From Mycobacterium sp. SVM_VP21 (GTDB taxonomy: Bacteria > Actinomycetota > Actinomycetes > Mycobacteriales > Mycobacteriaceae): a stretch of 64,000 nt of DNA. The DNA lies in assembly GCA_024758765.1 (NCBI GenBank), contig CP101406.1:1922001-1986000 (forward strand), given 5' to 3'. Positions 1-8,259 of the stretch are shown here, piece by piece. The translations under genes were made by a program, and so were the position numbers. The notes beneath the pieces were generated by a model that was given only the letters and a program-made list of their open reading frames with translations, made no database searches and had not been told where the DNA came from. Every line of letters begins with the position of its first letter. The stretch's first letter is position 1.

Positions 1-94
1 CGACTGACCATCAGCACGCACATAGTTCCTTGTTATCGGACGGACTTGACGCTGGAGCGGACACCAGGCGTCGGGGTGATTAAGGAGTTTTTCA

Positions 95-1558
95 GTGCGA
101 CACCGTGCGGTCTGTTCAATGACGTTGGTCCCGGCGGCCGTTGCCGGCTCGGTCCTGTTGGGTCTGACGCCGATAGTGTCGCCGGTTTCCCCCGGGCTGA
201 CGACTGTGACGGCAGCGCCGGCGCTGCTGGCCGACGAGGACTTCCCCGGTATGGCCTTGCTCATGGGCGGCAGCGGTGTGCCGATTCCTCCGATGCGCCT
301 GGTGCAGAAGGCTTTCGACGACTACATCGCGACCAACGGTTACGCCGATTACGGGGTGAAAAGAATATTCACTCCCGAGGGGTTGAACCCCATTTTCACC
401 CCGCCCAAGAGTCTTCCCCTCGACCCGTCCGTGGCCCAGGGTGTGACCATTCTCAACGAGAGCATCAAGGAGGAACTGGCAGCGGGACGCAACGTCGCGG
501 TCGGGGGCGTTTCGCAGAGCGCCACGATTGCGTCGCTGGAGATGCAGAACATTGTCAACGGATCGCTGGGTTTTCAGCCGGACACCGATCAGTTGTCGTT
601 CTTCATGGTTGGCAACCCGAGCAACCCCAACGGCGGGCTGCTGTCGCGCTTCGACGCGCCGGTGGGCTTCCACCCGAGCGTCCCGAGCCTAGGTCTGACG
701 TTCACCGGTGCGACTCCTGCCGACACCGGCTTCGACACCCACATCTGGACAGGTGAATACGATGGAATCGCTGACTTCCCCCGGTACCCGCTGAACATCC
801 TGTCGAATATCAATGCGTTTATCGGGATCCTTTATGTCCACGGTGAGTACTTCAAACTCGACCAATCCGAGATCGACGCCGCGATCGAATTGCCGACGTC
901 TGAGGGCTACGACGGCGGCACCCACTACTACGTGATTCCCACCGACTTCCTGCCGCTGGTGGAGCCGCTGCGCGGCATCCCGATCTTTGGCGACGCGGTG
1001 GCCGACCTGCTCGCCCCCAGCCTGCGGGTGCTGGTCAACCTGGGCTACGGCCCAGACCCCACCATCGGCTGGTCAAACACGCCAGCCGACGTCGCGACGC
1101 CGTTCGGGGTGTTCCCCGAGCTGACCTCCGATGACTTCGCCACGATCCTGCAGGCGCTGGCCGACGGGGCCGAAAAGGGGTTCAACGACTTCATCGCTGA
1201 CCTGTCGGATCCAGCCACTTGGGCGCTGCCGGCGGGCGACTCGGCCTCATCGGGCGGGTGGGACTTTTCTGACCCGCCGTCGTTACTCGAGATCGTGAAC
1301 GCCTTCAGCGGCGCGGCGTCGCTGGCCTATCAGACTCTGCTGCCGACCGTAGACATCCTCAACGCACTGACCACCTCGCTGCCGGCGTACCAGCTGAGCC
1401 TCTTCACGCACTACTTGGGAGAGGGCGACCTGCTGAACGCGATCGGGATGCCGCTGGCAGCGGGCGCGGGCCTGACGACGTTGGGTGCCGGCATCGAATT
1501 CATGGTGATGGCCCAGGCTTCCAACAGCATTCAGGACATCTTCGACGATCTGTTCTAG
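95..1558 (+). CDS. PE-PPE domain serine hydrolase (esterase/acyltransferase-like)
   Basis: This is a 487-aa secreted alpha/beta hydrolase of the PE-PPE-domain (PF08237) type, without a PE or PPE segment. GTG at 95 is chosen because AAGGAG lies at 82-87. The N-terminus (about residues 1-45) is a hydrophobic signal sequence ending near an Ala-rich stretch. The nucleophile elbow is G-V-S-Q-S with Ser140. The family signature DGIADFPRYP gives the likely acid Asp223, and GGTHYY gives the likely His277, so the triad looks intact. Known members of this fold are cell-envelope esterases or acyltransferases in mycobacterial lipid metabolism. The neighbouring FAAL genes make a lipid role plausible, but the substrate cannot be read from sequence. 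A 357-bp gap separates it from the first FAAL gene, so an operon is not assured. Confidence 0.88.
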   Translation: MRHRAVCSMTLVPAAVAGSVLLGLTPIVSPVSPGLTTVTAAPALLADEDFPGMALLMGGSGVPIPPMRLVQKAFDDYIATNGYADYGVKRIFTPEGLNPIFTPPKSLPLDPSVAQGVTILNESIKEELAAGRNVAVGGVSQSATIASLEMQNIVNGSLGFQPDTDQLSFFMVGNPSNPNGGLLSRFDAPVGFHPSVPSLGLTFTGATPADTGFDTHIWTGEYDGIADFPRYPLNILSNINAFIGILYVHGEYFKLDQSEIDAAIELPTSEGYDGGTHYYVIPTDFLPLVEPLRGIPIFGDAVADLLAPSLRVLVNLGYGPDPTIGWSNTPADVATPFGVFPELTSDDFATILQALADGAEKGFNDFIADLSDPATWALPAGDSASSGGWDFSDPPSLLEIVNAFSGAASLAYQTLLPTVDILNALTTSLPAYQLSLFTHYLGEGDLLNAIGMPLAAGAGLTTLGAGIEFMVMAQASNSIQDIFDDLF

Positions 1559-1628
1559 ATCCGCGACGCGTTGGCCCGGGGCGATCTCATTCGCCCCACC
1601 GGTACCACGGGGGTCTAGGTGTGACGGT

Positions 1629-1731
1629 TGCCCGCCTCCGAGCGACAACAGTCGTTATTTCAGGTCATAGCTGCTACGGGCGGCGGGGTAAAGGACGTGA
1701 GCTAGCAGGTGTTGTCGCTCGGAGGCGGGCA
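1629..1731. repeat. Inverted repeat, 22-bp perfect arms
   Basis: The left arm 1629-1650 contains CCCGCCTCCGAGCGACAAC, and the right arm 1710-1731 is its exact reverse complement, with about 59 bp between them. It could form a long hairpin downstream of the PE-PPE gene or be a small MITE-like element. A related half-site, TGTCGCTCAGAGGCGGGC (one mismatch over 18 bp), occurs at 47279-47296, so the arm sequence is dispersed. Confidence 0.75.
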
Positions 1732-1752
1732 TTAGTCCCTATGGTTCGGGAT

Positions 1753-1869
1753 CGCCACTGGTCGGATGGCGGTGACCCGCTTCGCCCGGCTCCGCCGCGC
1801 TTGCGGTCGCCGCTGGTTGGATGGCGGTGACCCGCTTCGCCCGGCTCCGCCGCGCTTGCGGTCGCCGCT
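1753..1869. repeat. Tandem 55-bp direct repeat
   Basis: Two consecutive copies of a 55-bp unit (1753-1807 and 1808-1862) differ at only a few bases, and a short partial third copy follows to about 1869. The unit includes GGATGGCGGTGACCCGCTTC. It ends about 50 bp before the first FAAL start codon, so copy-number change would alter the 5' region of that gene. Confidence 0.8.
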
Positions 1870-1915
1870 ACGCTGTGGTCGTTACTCGATCTAGCTCCCT
1901 GAGGCAGAACAGACG

Positions 1916-3802
1916 ATGGCAGAACTGACAAGTTCCTTGGCCCCTTTGGCTCTGGACACCTTGGTTGACTTGATGCAGCAGCAGGCTGCGCGTTTTCAGG
2001 ACACGCCCGCTTTCATCTTCTGCCCCGAAGGCGATATTGAAGAGGACCGGGTCACCTACCGCGACCTGGACCGGCGTGCCCGCTCGATAGCGGCGAACTT
2101 GCAGCGTCACGGTGCCGCCGGTAAGCGTGTGCTGGTGCTCTGCCGCCCCGGTGTGGACAGCATCGCTGGGTTGTTCGGCTGCTTCTACGCCGGCGCTATT
2201 GCGATACCGGTCGACGAGCACTGGCCTATCCGGCGGATCGAGACCGTCGTGCCCGAAGCGGATGCGCGCTTCGCGCTGGCGACGGCCAAAACCCAGGCCA
2301 AGATGAAGTCTGCGGTGGACGGTCTCAGTTCTGGGCCGAAGCTGACGTGGCTGGCCATGGATGAGGCCTCCGACGACGGCGCGGACTGGGAGCTGCAGAG
2401 CGTCCGTGCCGACAGCCTCGCCATGATCCAGTACACCTCGGGCTCCACTGGGGTGCCGAAGGGTTGCGTTCTGACTCACCGCAACTACCTCAGCAATCTG
2501 GAGATAATGCGGTGGGCGCTGAATCCGCCGGATGACGCGCCAGTGATGAACAGCCCGGTCAGCGGGGTGTCCTGGCTGCCGCAGTACCACGACATGGGCT
2601 TCGTGGGGGGCATCCTCGGCACCATTTATGGCGGCCGCACCACCGTGCTGATGTCGCCGAGCGCCTTCCTGATGCGCCCGATCCGCTGGATGCAGGCGAT
2701 ATCGCGCTACCAGGCGACCATCACCGCCGGACCCAACTTCGCCTACGAGGCCTGCGTCAAACGCAGCACCGCGGAGCAGCGCGCCGCCCTGGACCTGTCA
2801 AACCTGTCGATCGCGGTCATCGGTGCCGGGCCGATCAGCGAGGAGACGTTGCGGTCGTTTACCGAGGCGTTCGCGCCGGCCGGTTTCCGGCCCGAGGCCT
2901 TTATTCCCGCTTACGGACTGGCCGAGGCAACCCTGGGCGTGACCGGTATGTCCGAGTCGGCGGTGCCGGTGATTCGGCACTACGACCGGAGCGCGCTCAG
3001 TGAGGATCGGGTCGTCGAGGTGCCGGCCGTAGCCGCCACCACTGAAACCGCTGTCCCGCTGGTGGGCTGTGGCAAGAAGGCGGAGACCCAGGAAGTCCTG
3101 ATCGTGGACCCGGAGACCCGATTGCGGCGAGGACCCGAAGAGGTGGGCGAGATCTGGGTGTCCGGGCCGAGCGTCGGCGCGGGCTACTGGGGACGCCCCG
3201 AAGAGACCGAGCACGCCTTCAACGCGTTCGTGGCCGACACCGGGGAGGGTCCCTACCTGCGCAGTGGTGACTTGGGGTTCTTTGCCGGCGGCGAGCTGTT
3301 CGTCACCGGCCGGTGCAAGGATTTGATGACGATCGGCGGCTACAGCCACTACCCCAATGACATCGAGCTGACCGTGCAGGCATGTCACCCGGCTCTGATG
3401 CCCAGCCGTGGTGCAGTGTTCCAGGTGCCGACCCAGCGCAACGCCCCGGAATATCTGGTGGTGGCGCAGGAGGTGCACCACCACGACGCCGTCGGGGTCA
3501 ATCTGAACGAGCTGATCGACTCGATCCGGGCGGCGATCCGCACTCACCATGGGATCGACGCGCAGGCGGTCGTGCTGCTCAAGCCGATGCGGATACCGAC
3601 CACCACCAGCGGCAAGATTCAGCGCAGTGCGTGCCGCGACCAGTACCTCGCCGGTGAACTGACGGTGCTGGCGGAGTGGGCGGAGCCGCGGCCGCAAAAC
3701 GACGCCTCGGACGTCAAGAATGCGCTGATCGGCGGCTTGGTGCAGCTTGCAGCAACCGGTTTGGCGCAGCGGCTGCGGGGATCAAGGGGCCAGCAGGGCT
3801 AG
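1916..3802 (+). CDS. Fatty-acyl-AMP ligase (FAAL/FadD family)
   Basis: This 628-aa adenylate-forming enzyme is predicted to activate a fatty acid with ATP to an acyl-adenylate. The phosphate-binding motif YTSGSTGVPKG is at residues 173-183. The A8 region with GGYSHYPNDIE is near 475-485. The C-terminal catalytic-type lysine sits in TSGKIQRSACR near residue 567. Length and the sequence around the A5/A8 region resemble mycobacterial FAALs (FadD30/FadD32 type) rather than acyl-CoA ligases. FAALs normally pass the acyl group to a polyketide synthase or carrier protein, but none is present here. The neighbour is a second FAAL gene that converges on it with only 23 bp between the stops. Confidence 0.9.
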   Translation: MAELTSSLAPLALDTLVDLMQQQAARFQDTPAFIFCPEGDIEEDRVTYRDLDRRARSIAANLQRHGAAGKRVLVLCRPGVDSIAGLFGCFYAGAIAIPVDEHWPIRRIETVVPEADARFALATAKTQAKMKSAVDGLSSGPKLTWLAMDEASDDGADWELQSVRADSLAMIQYTSGSTGVPKGCVLTHRNYLSNLEIMRWALNPPDDAPVMNSPVSGVSWLPQYHDMGFVGGILGTIYGGRTTVLMSPSAFLMRPIRWMQAISRYQATITAGPNFAYEACVKRSTAEQRAALDLSNLSIAVIGAGPISEETLRSFTEAFAPAGFRPEAFIPAYGLAEATLGVTGMSESAVPVIRHYDRSALSEDRVVEVPAVAATTETAVPLVGCGKKAETQEVLIVDPETRLRRGPEEVGEIWVSGPSVGAGYWGRPEETEHAFNAFVADTGEGPYLRSGDLGFFAGGELFVTGRCKDLMTIGGYSHYPNDIELTVQACHPALMPSRGAVFQVPTQRNAPEYLVVAQEVHHHDAVGVNLNELIDSIRAAIRTHHGIDAQAVVLLKPMRIPTTTSGKIQRSACRDQYLAGELTVLAEWAEPRPQNDASDVKNALIGGLVQLAATGLAQRLRGSRGQQG

Positions 3803-3825
3803 AACGCCTTTCCCTCCGAGACCTC

Positions 3826-5634
3826 CTATTGAGAGCGCCGCTGCTGAATCGCGGCCTTGAACACGTTGCCGAGGGCTCCGAGGTTCAACTGCGGGGCATT
3901 ACCGGTGCGTTCGGTGGCCGGGGCGTGCCATTCGGCCACCGGGGCGAAGCCTCCGTCGGTGAAGCGCTGACGGCATGCGCTGCGCTGAATCTTGCCGCTG
4001 GTGGTGGTCGGCACCTGCATGGGCTCCACCAGCAGCACGTCGTGCGGCGAAATGCCATGCGTGGCCGCGACGCCGGTGCGGATCGCCTCGACGGCATCGG
4101 TTAGGTCGTTGCCCAGTGCGGTGCGGTTGACCTCTTGCACGACCACCAGCTGCTCGTCGGCGTGGGGGTTCGGTTTCACCGTGAACACGGCGCCCCGGCC
4201 CGGCATCAGCGCCGCGTCGCTGCTGCCCACGGTGTCTTCAATGTCGTTGGGGTAGTACTTGGTGTCGCGGATCGAGACCAGGTCGTTCCACCGTCCGGTC
4301 ACGAACAACTCCCCGGCGCACATGAAGCCGAGGTCGCCGGTGCGCAAGAACGGCCCTTGAAATTCTTGGCCGGTGTCGGCCAGGGTCGCGCCGAAGGTAC
4401 GTGCGGTCTCCTCTGGCCGATTCCAGTAGCCCTGGGCGACGCTCGGGCCGGATACCCAGATCTCGCCCACTTGGTCAGGACTGCACTCGAGCCGGGTCTC
4501 GGGGTCGACGATCAGCACCCGCATGTCGTCTAGCTCCCGGCCGCAACCCACCAACGCCACCGCGTCGGGGTGGTCGGCCGGAACGTCGACCAGGTGGTTG
4601 CGGCCCAGCTCGGTGCGATCGACGTAGCGGGCCCCCGCAACCTCCGGGCTCTGCATCGCGGTGACCAGCAGCGAGGACTCCGCCAGCCCGAACGCCGCTT
4701 GGATTCCGTTCAGTTGGAACCCGGCCGGCGCGAAGGCCTCGGCGAAGTTCTGCAGCGTGGTTGCGCGCACCGGCTCGGTACCGATCCAGGCATGCGTCAG
4801 GCTGGACAGATCGAGTGCCGCGCGCTGCGCCGCGGTGGTGTTCTTGACGCACACGTCGTAGGCGAAGGTCGGTGCGCCGGTGATCGTGGCGCGGTGCCGG
4901 GACAGCATCTCCAGCCAGCGCTGCGGCTTCTTGATGAATGAGTTGGGCGCCATCATGTAGGTGGTGACGCCGACGTAGACCATCTCCAGGACGCCGCCGA
5001 TCAGACCCATGTCGTGGTGCTGCGGCAGCCACCACACCGCTACGTCACCGTCATGGCCGTTCCATCGCCGGCGGACCACCTCCATGTTGTGCAGCAGGTT
5101 GCGGTGGCTGACCATGACGCCTTTGGGGGATTTGGTCGACCCCGAGGTGTATTGGATCAAGGCGATGTCATCCGGGTCGATGTCCGGGGCGACCCACCCG
5201 GTCGCGTCGGCGGCCGGGTCCTGGTCGATGGTGCACCACTGCAGCGGGCGATCGGTGGTCAAGGCGTCGATCGGGGCGCGCACCCGGGCCTGCATGTCGG
5301 CGGTGGCTAGCGCGAAGTCGGCCTGCACGTCGATGGCGATCTGCTTGAGCCGCGACAGGGTCTCGTTCATCGGTGCGGCGATCGCACCGGCGTAGACGCA
5401 GCCGAAGTAGCCGATGGCATTGTCCAGCCCGGGCTCGCAGGCCAGCAGCACCCGCCGCCCGGTGGCGCCACGTCGCTGCAAGTCGGCGGCAAGGGTTCGT
5501 GCGCGTGCGTCGAGCTCTCGGTAGGTGATCCGTGCCTGTTCGGCACCGCCATCTGGGGAGAAGCTGAACGCGATCTTGTCGCCGTAACGCTCGGCTTGCT
5601 GAACCAGCATGGCCATCAGGTTGGTTGCGCTCAT
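3826..5634 (-). CDS. Fatty-acyl-AMP ligase (FAAL/FadD family), second copy
   Basis: This 602-aa acyl-adenylating enzyme is paralogous to the convergent FAAL gene next to it. It has YTSGSTKSPKG at residues 162-172, a GDLGF segment, a DIED-containing A8 region and TTTSGKIQRSACR near the C-terminus. ATG 5634 is preferred: AAGGTGG at 5643-5649 is 8 nt upstream, whereas the in-frame GTG at 5646 overlaps that ribosome-binding site. The P-loop has Lys-Ser where many relatives have Gly-Xaa, which is tolerated in the family. No PKS, carrier protein or acyltransferase partner is visible, so the acceptor is unknown. Two divergent-sequence FAALs in tail-to-tail arrangement suggest old duplication rather than a recent event. 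Confidence 0.88.
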   Translation of the reverse strand: MSATNLMAMLVQQAERYGDKIAFSFSPDGGAEQARITYRELDARARTLAADLQRRGATGRRVLLACEPGLDNAIGYFGCVYAGAIAAPMNETLSRLKQIAIDVQADFALATADMQARVRAPIDALTTDRPLQWCTIDQDPAADATGWVAPDIDPDDIALIQYTSGSTKSPKGVMVSHRNLLHNMEVVRRRWNGHDGDVAVWWLPQHHDMGLIGGVLEMVYVGVTTYMMAPNSFIKKPQRWLEMLSRHRATITGAPTFAYDVCVKNTTAAQRAALDLSSLTHAWIGTEPVRATTLQNFAEAFAPAGFQLNGIQAAFGLAESSLLVTAMQSPEVAGARYVDRTELGRNHLVDVPADHPDAVALVGCGRELDDMRVLIVDPETRLECSPDQVGEIWVSGPSVAQGYWNRPEETARTFGATLADTGQEFQGPFLRTGDLGFMCAGELFVTGRWNDLVSIRDTKYYPNDIEDTVGSSDAALMPGRGAVFTVKPNPHADEQLVVVQEVNRTALGNDLTDAVEAIRTGVAATHGISPHDVLLVEPMQVPTTTSGKIQRSACRQRFTDGGFAPVAEWHAPATERTGNAPQLNLGALGNVFKAAIQQRRSQ

Positions 5635-5877
5635 CGTGATGACCACCTTAGCGATCGAGTCGGTTCCAGAATTGACATTAACAAAGACTGAGAGGCGGGG
5701 GTGGAGGCGTGGTGCGCAGGGCTACGACATCGGGATATACCTTTCCCGCTGGGCGGACATCTATCGCCTTACGTGCGATTTTGCCGGGTTTTTACGAGGG
5801 TTTTCCTTACAAAAATTTCCGTTCGACAAAGCAGAAAACTCATGTAAGTTTAAGCAACGTCCGTAGTCAGTGTCCGT

Positions 5878-5882
5878 AGGAG
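5878..5882 (+). promoter_or_regulatory. RBS deciding start of GjpA-like repeat protein 1
   Basis: AGGAG lies 6 nt before ATG 5889 and only 3 nt before ATG 5886. The paralogue downstream begins Met-Gln-Gln, which supports ATG 5889 (Met-Gln-Leu) as the start. The roughly 250 bp upstream is AT-rich compared with its surroundings and probably holds the promoter. Confidence 0.6.
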
Positions 5883-5888
5883 AGCATG

Positions 5889-8210
5889 ATGCAGCTGGCG
5901 CTTCGCCCGTACGTCACCCCCGGCGTCGCCATTGCTGGTGCCGCCTTAATCGCGGTAAATACCGCGGTGCCGATCGCGGCCATGCGACCTGTTGCGGAAC
6001 CTCGCCAGCAACTTCACAGCGTCGAGCACCATGCCGTGCAGCTCACTGCGGGCCCGGACTTCTTCGGCCCGTGGGTCGACCTCTTCACCAACACCGCCAA
6101 CAACTTGGTGGCGATGGGATCGGACAACGGCTGGGGCAACCTGCTGGAGCAGATCATTAGCGATCCGAGCTCGCTGTCGCGGTTGCCGGAGGTATTCGAC
6201 TTCCTGACCACTGTGATGCCGTCGGTCAGCGGCGCTGACCCGATCATGGTCCTGCTCTCGCCGATCCTGACCATTGGCATGGGCCTCATCGGCCCGCTGG
6301 TCACGGTCAACAACGAGTTTTACGAAATCCTCGATCAGATCTTCCGCCCCAACGACTTCCTGGACCCGTTCGCGGCGATCTTCACCGCGATACCCCGGTT
6401 GCTGGACGCCTGGCTCAACGGCACGGCCACCCTGGACATCGCCGGCGTGCACGTCCCGCTCTTCAACGGCATCCTGGTCCCCGGCCAGAACCTGGTCATC
6501 GACCTGACCGCGGACGATGTGGTTAACGGCCTGAAGATCGGTGACCAGACCATCGCCAGCCTGCTCGACCAGACCGGGATCGGCACGCTTGAAGTGTCGG
6601 GCATGCTGACTGGCTTGCTGGACTCCCTGGGGATGGGCGATCAGACCCCGGTCGACGTGATCGACACCCTCGGGCTCGGCGACCTGCAGGTCGCCAGCGT
6701 GTTCATGACCGTGCTCGACGCCGTGGGGATCGGCAACCCCACCATCGAAGAGATCCTGGACCAGATCGGCGTCGGCGACCTGCAGGTCGCCGACATCGCG
6801 ATCGACATCACCCACGCCCTGGGCTTCGACAACCCGACGGTCGTCGACATCGCCGGCGACGTCGGCTTGGCCGACCTCAAGCTGGCTGACCTCGGTATGG
6901 ACGTGCTCAACGCGCTGGGCATCGGGGACCCGACCGTGAGCGAGCTGCTCGGCGACCTCGGTGCCGACAGTCTGACCCTGAACGGTCTGCTGCAGACCGT
7001 GGTGGAGGCGCTCGGTCTCGCAGGTCAGACCCCGGCATCGCTGATCGACGCCCTGGGTGGCGGCGACCTGACTACCCACGAGGTCATTACCTCGCTGCTG
7101 AACGGCCTGGGCCTGGGCAACCAGTCGATGATGGACCTGGTCAGCCAGGCGGGTATCGCCAACGTCAACATGGGCGACGTTTTCGTCAGCGTCCTCGGCG
7201 ACGCGGGCAACACGTCGATGCTCGACGTTGTCAACGCCCTTGGCCTTGGTTCTGTCACGGTCGAGCAATTCACCGACCTGTTGGGCATCACCAACCTGTC
7301 GCTGGGCACCGTGTTCGGCAACCTCCACAACATGGGCTTGATCGGCAACATCACGATCAACGACTTCATCGCCGCTACCGGCGGCACTCCGCTGGCCAAG
7401 GGCGGTGACTCGTCGTTCATCGACGCGATGGCCGGCCAGACCATCGGCTCGATTCTGGAACAGCAGGGCATGCTCACCGCGCCGATCAGCTCGCTGCTCG
7501 GCGACATGGGCAACCAAACGTTGGCCGAGATGATCAGCGCCACCTTCGTCACGACGGTGGGCGAGATGCTCGCCTCGTCCGGCTTTGCCGACATGACCCT
7601 GACCGAGTTGGTGCTGGCGAACATGCCCGACCAGCCGCTGGCGGACTTGCTCGGTGTCACGGCCGACACGCCCCTGGCCGACCTGATCAACCAGCTCGTG
7701 CCGGCCGACCAGACCATCGTCGACATGCTCAACCAAGCGGGCATCGGCGATCTGAATCTGAGTGCGCTGCTAGACCAGATGTTCGGCGACCAGACCGTGG
7801 CCAATGCGCTCGACGACAACGGCGTGGGCAGCATGCACCTCGACGACATCATCCGACAGGCTCTGGGCACGCAGAGCGTCAACGACATGCTCAACGAGTT
7901 CGGGCTCGGCGGCCAGTCGCTCAGCGACCTGCTCGACCAATTCTTCGGCACCATGACCGTCCACGACGGCCTGATCGATCTGGGCCTGGGCGATCAGACC
8001 CTCAACGAGCTGATCGACTCGTTGTTCGGCACCTCGACCGTCAGCTCGCTGCTTGGCGCCTTCGGCGACCAGACCGTCAACGAGCTGCTGACGTCGCTGG
8101 GTATGGGCGATCTGACCGTGATCAACGCGCAGATCGAAGAGTTCTATGGCTCGCTGTCCTACTGGCTCGATGGGCTGGGGAACCAGATTGCGGCGGTGCT
8201 CGGTGGCTAA
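5889..8210 (+). CDS. GjpA-porin-like N-terminus fused to long 32/27-aa repeats
   Basis: This 773-aa secreted protein starts with LRPYVTPGVAIAGAALIAV, the signal-type N-terminus also seen in the short GjpA-like proteins of this window. Residues about 30-215 form a non-repetitive domain (DFFGPWVDLFTNT...). From about residue 219 the protein is built of 32-aa repeats of the form (D/N)(Q/P)T-xxxLL-xxxGIGDL-xxxxLL-xxLGxG. They shorten to 27-aa repeats near the C-terminus. It ends with a Trp-Leu segment and NQIAAVLGG, shared with the next protein. The repeat rhythm (two half-repeats of 13-16 aa) suggests an elongated solenoid-like structure. The porin link rests only on the N-terminal resemblance, so function is inferred weakly. 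It is followed 49 bp later by a paralogue. Confidence 0.75.
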   Translation: MQLALRPYVTPGVAIAGAALIAVNTAVPIAAMRPVAEPRQQLHSVEHHAVQLTAGPDFFGPWVDLFTNTANNLVAMGSDNGWGNLLEQIISDPSSLSRLPEVFDFLTTVMPSVSGADPIMVLLSPILTIGMGLIGPLVTVNNEFYEILDQIFRPNDFLDPFAAIFTAIPRLLDAWLNGTATLDIAGVHVPLFNGILVPGQNLVIDLTADDVVNGLKIGDQTIASLLDQTGIGTLEVSGMLTGLLDSLGMGDQTPVDVIDTLGLGDLQVASVFMTVLDAVGIGNPTIEEILDQIGVGDLQVADIAIDITHALGFDNPTVVDIAGDVGLADLKLADLGMDVLNALGIGDPTVSELLGDLGADSLTLNGLLQTVVEALGLAGQTPASLIDALGGGDLTTHEVITSLLNGLGLGNQSMMDLVSQAGIANVNMGDVFVSVLGDAGNTSMLDVVNALGLGSVTVEQFTDLLGITNLSLGTVFGNLHNMGLIGNITINDFIAATGGTPLAKGGDSSFIDAMAGQTIGSILEQQGMLTAPISSLLGDMGNQTLAEMISATFVTTVGEMLASSGFADMTLTELVLANMPDQPLADLLGVTADTPLADLINQLVPADQTIVDMLNQAGIGDLNLSALLDQMFGDQTVANALDDNGVGSMHLDDIIRQALGTQSVNDMLNEFGLGGQSLSDLLDQFFGTMTVHDGLIDLGLGDQTLNELIDSLFGTSTVSSLLGAFGDQTVNELLTSLGMGDLTVINAQIEEFYGSLSYWLDGLGNQIAAVLGG

Positions 8211-8259
8211 GCGACTTCAACGGCCAAGCAACTTCGGAACTTTCGTCCGGGAGGGCGTC

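Larger units (their letters stand above)
1559..1915. other. Intergenic region with inverted repeat and tandem repeat, no gene
   Basis: This 357-bp gap holds no convincing coding region. It contains a perfect 22-bp inverted repeat (1629-1650 and 1710-1731) and, downstream, a 55-bp direct repeat. No clear RBS or promoter for the next gene is visible. Short ORFs through the repeats have no family resemblance. Confidence 0.7.

Noticed and set aside
5609..5866. Small plus-strand frame before the first GjpA-like gene
   Set aside because: It starts inside the FAAL gene antisense and has no RBS or conserved features.
8146..8259. Upstream start of the second GjpA-like repeat protein
   Set aside because: Lies inside the preceding gene in another frame; ATG 8260 has an SD and matches the paralogue N-terminus.
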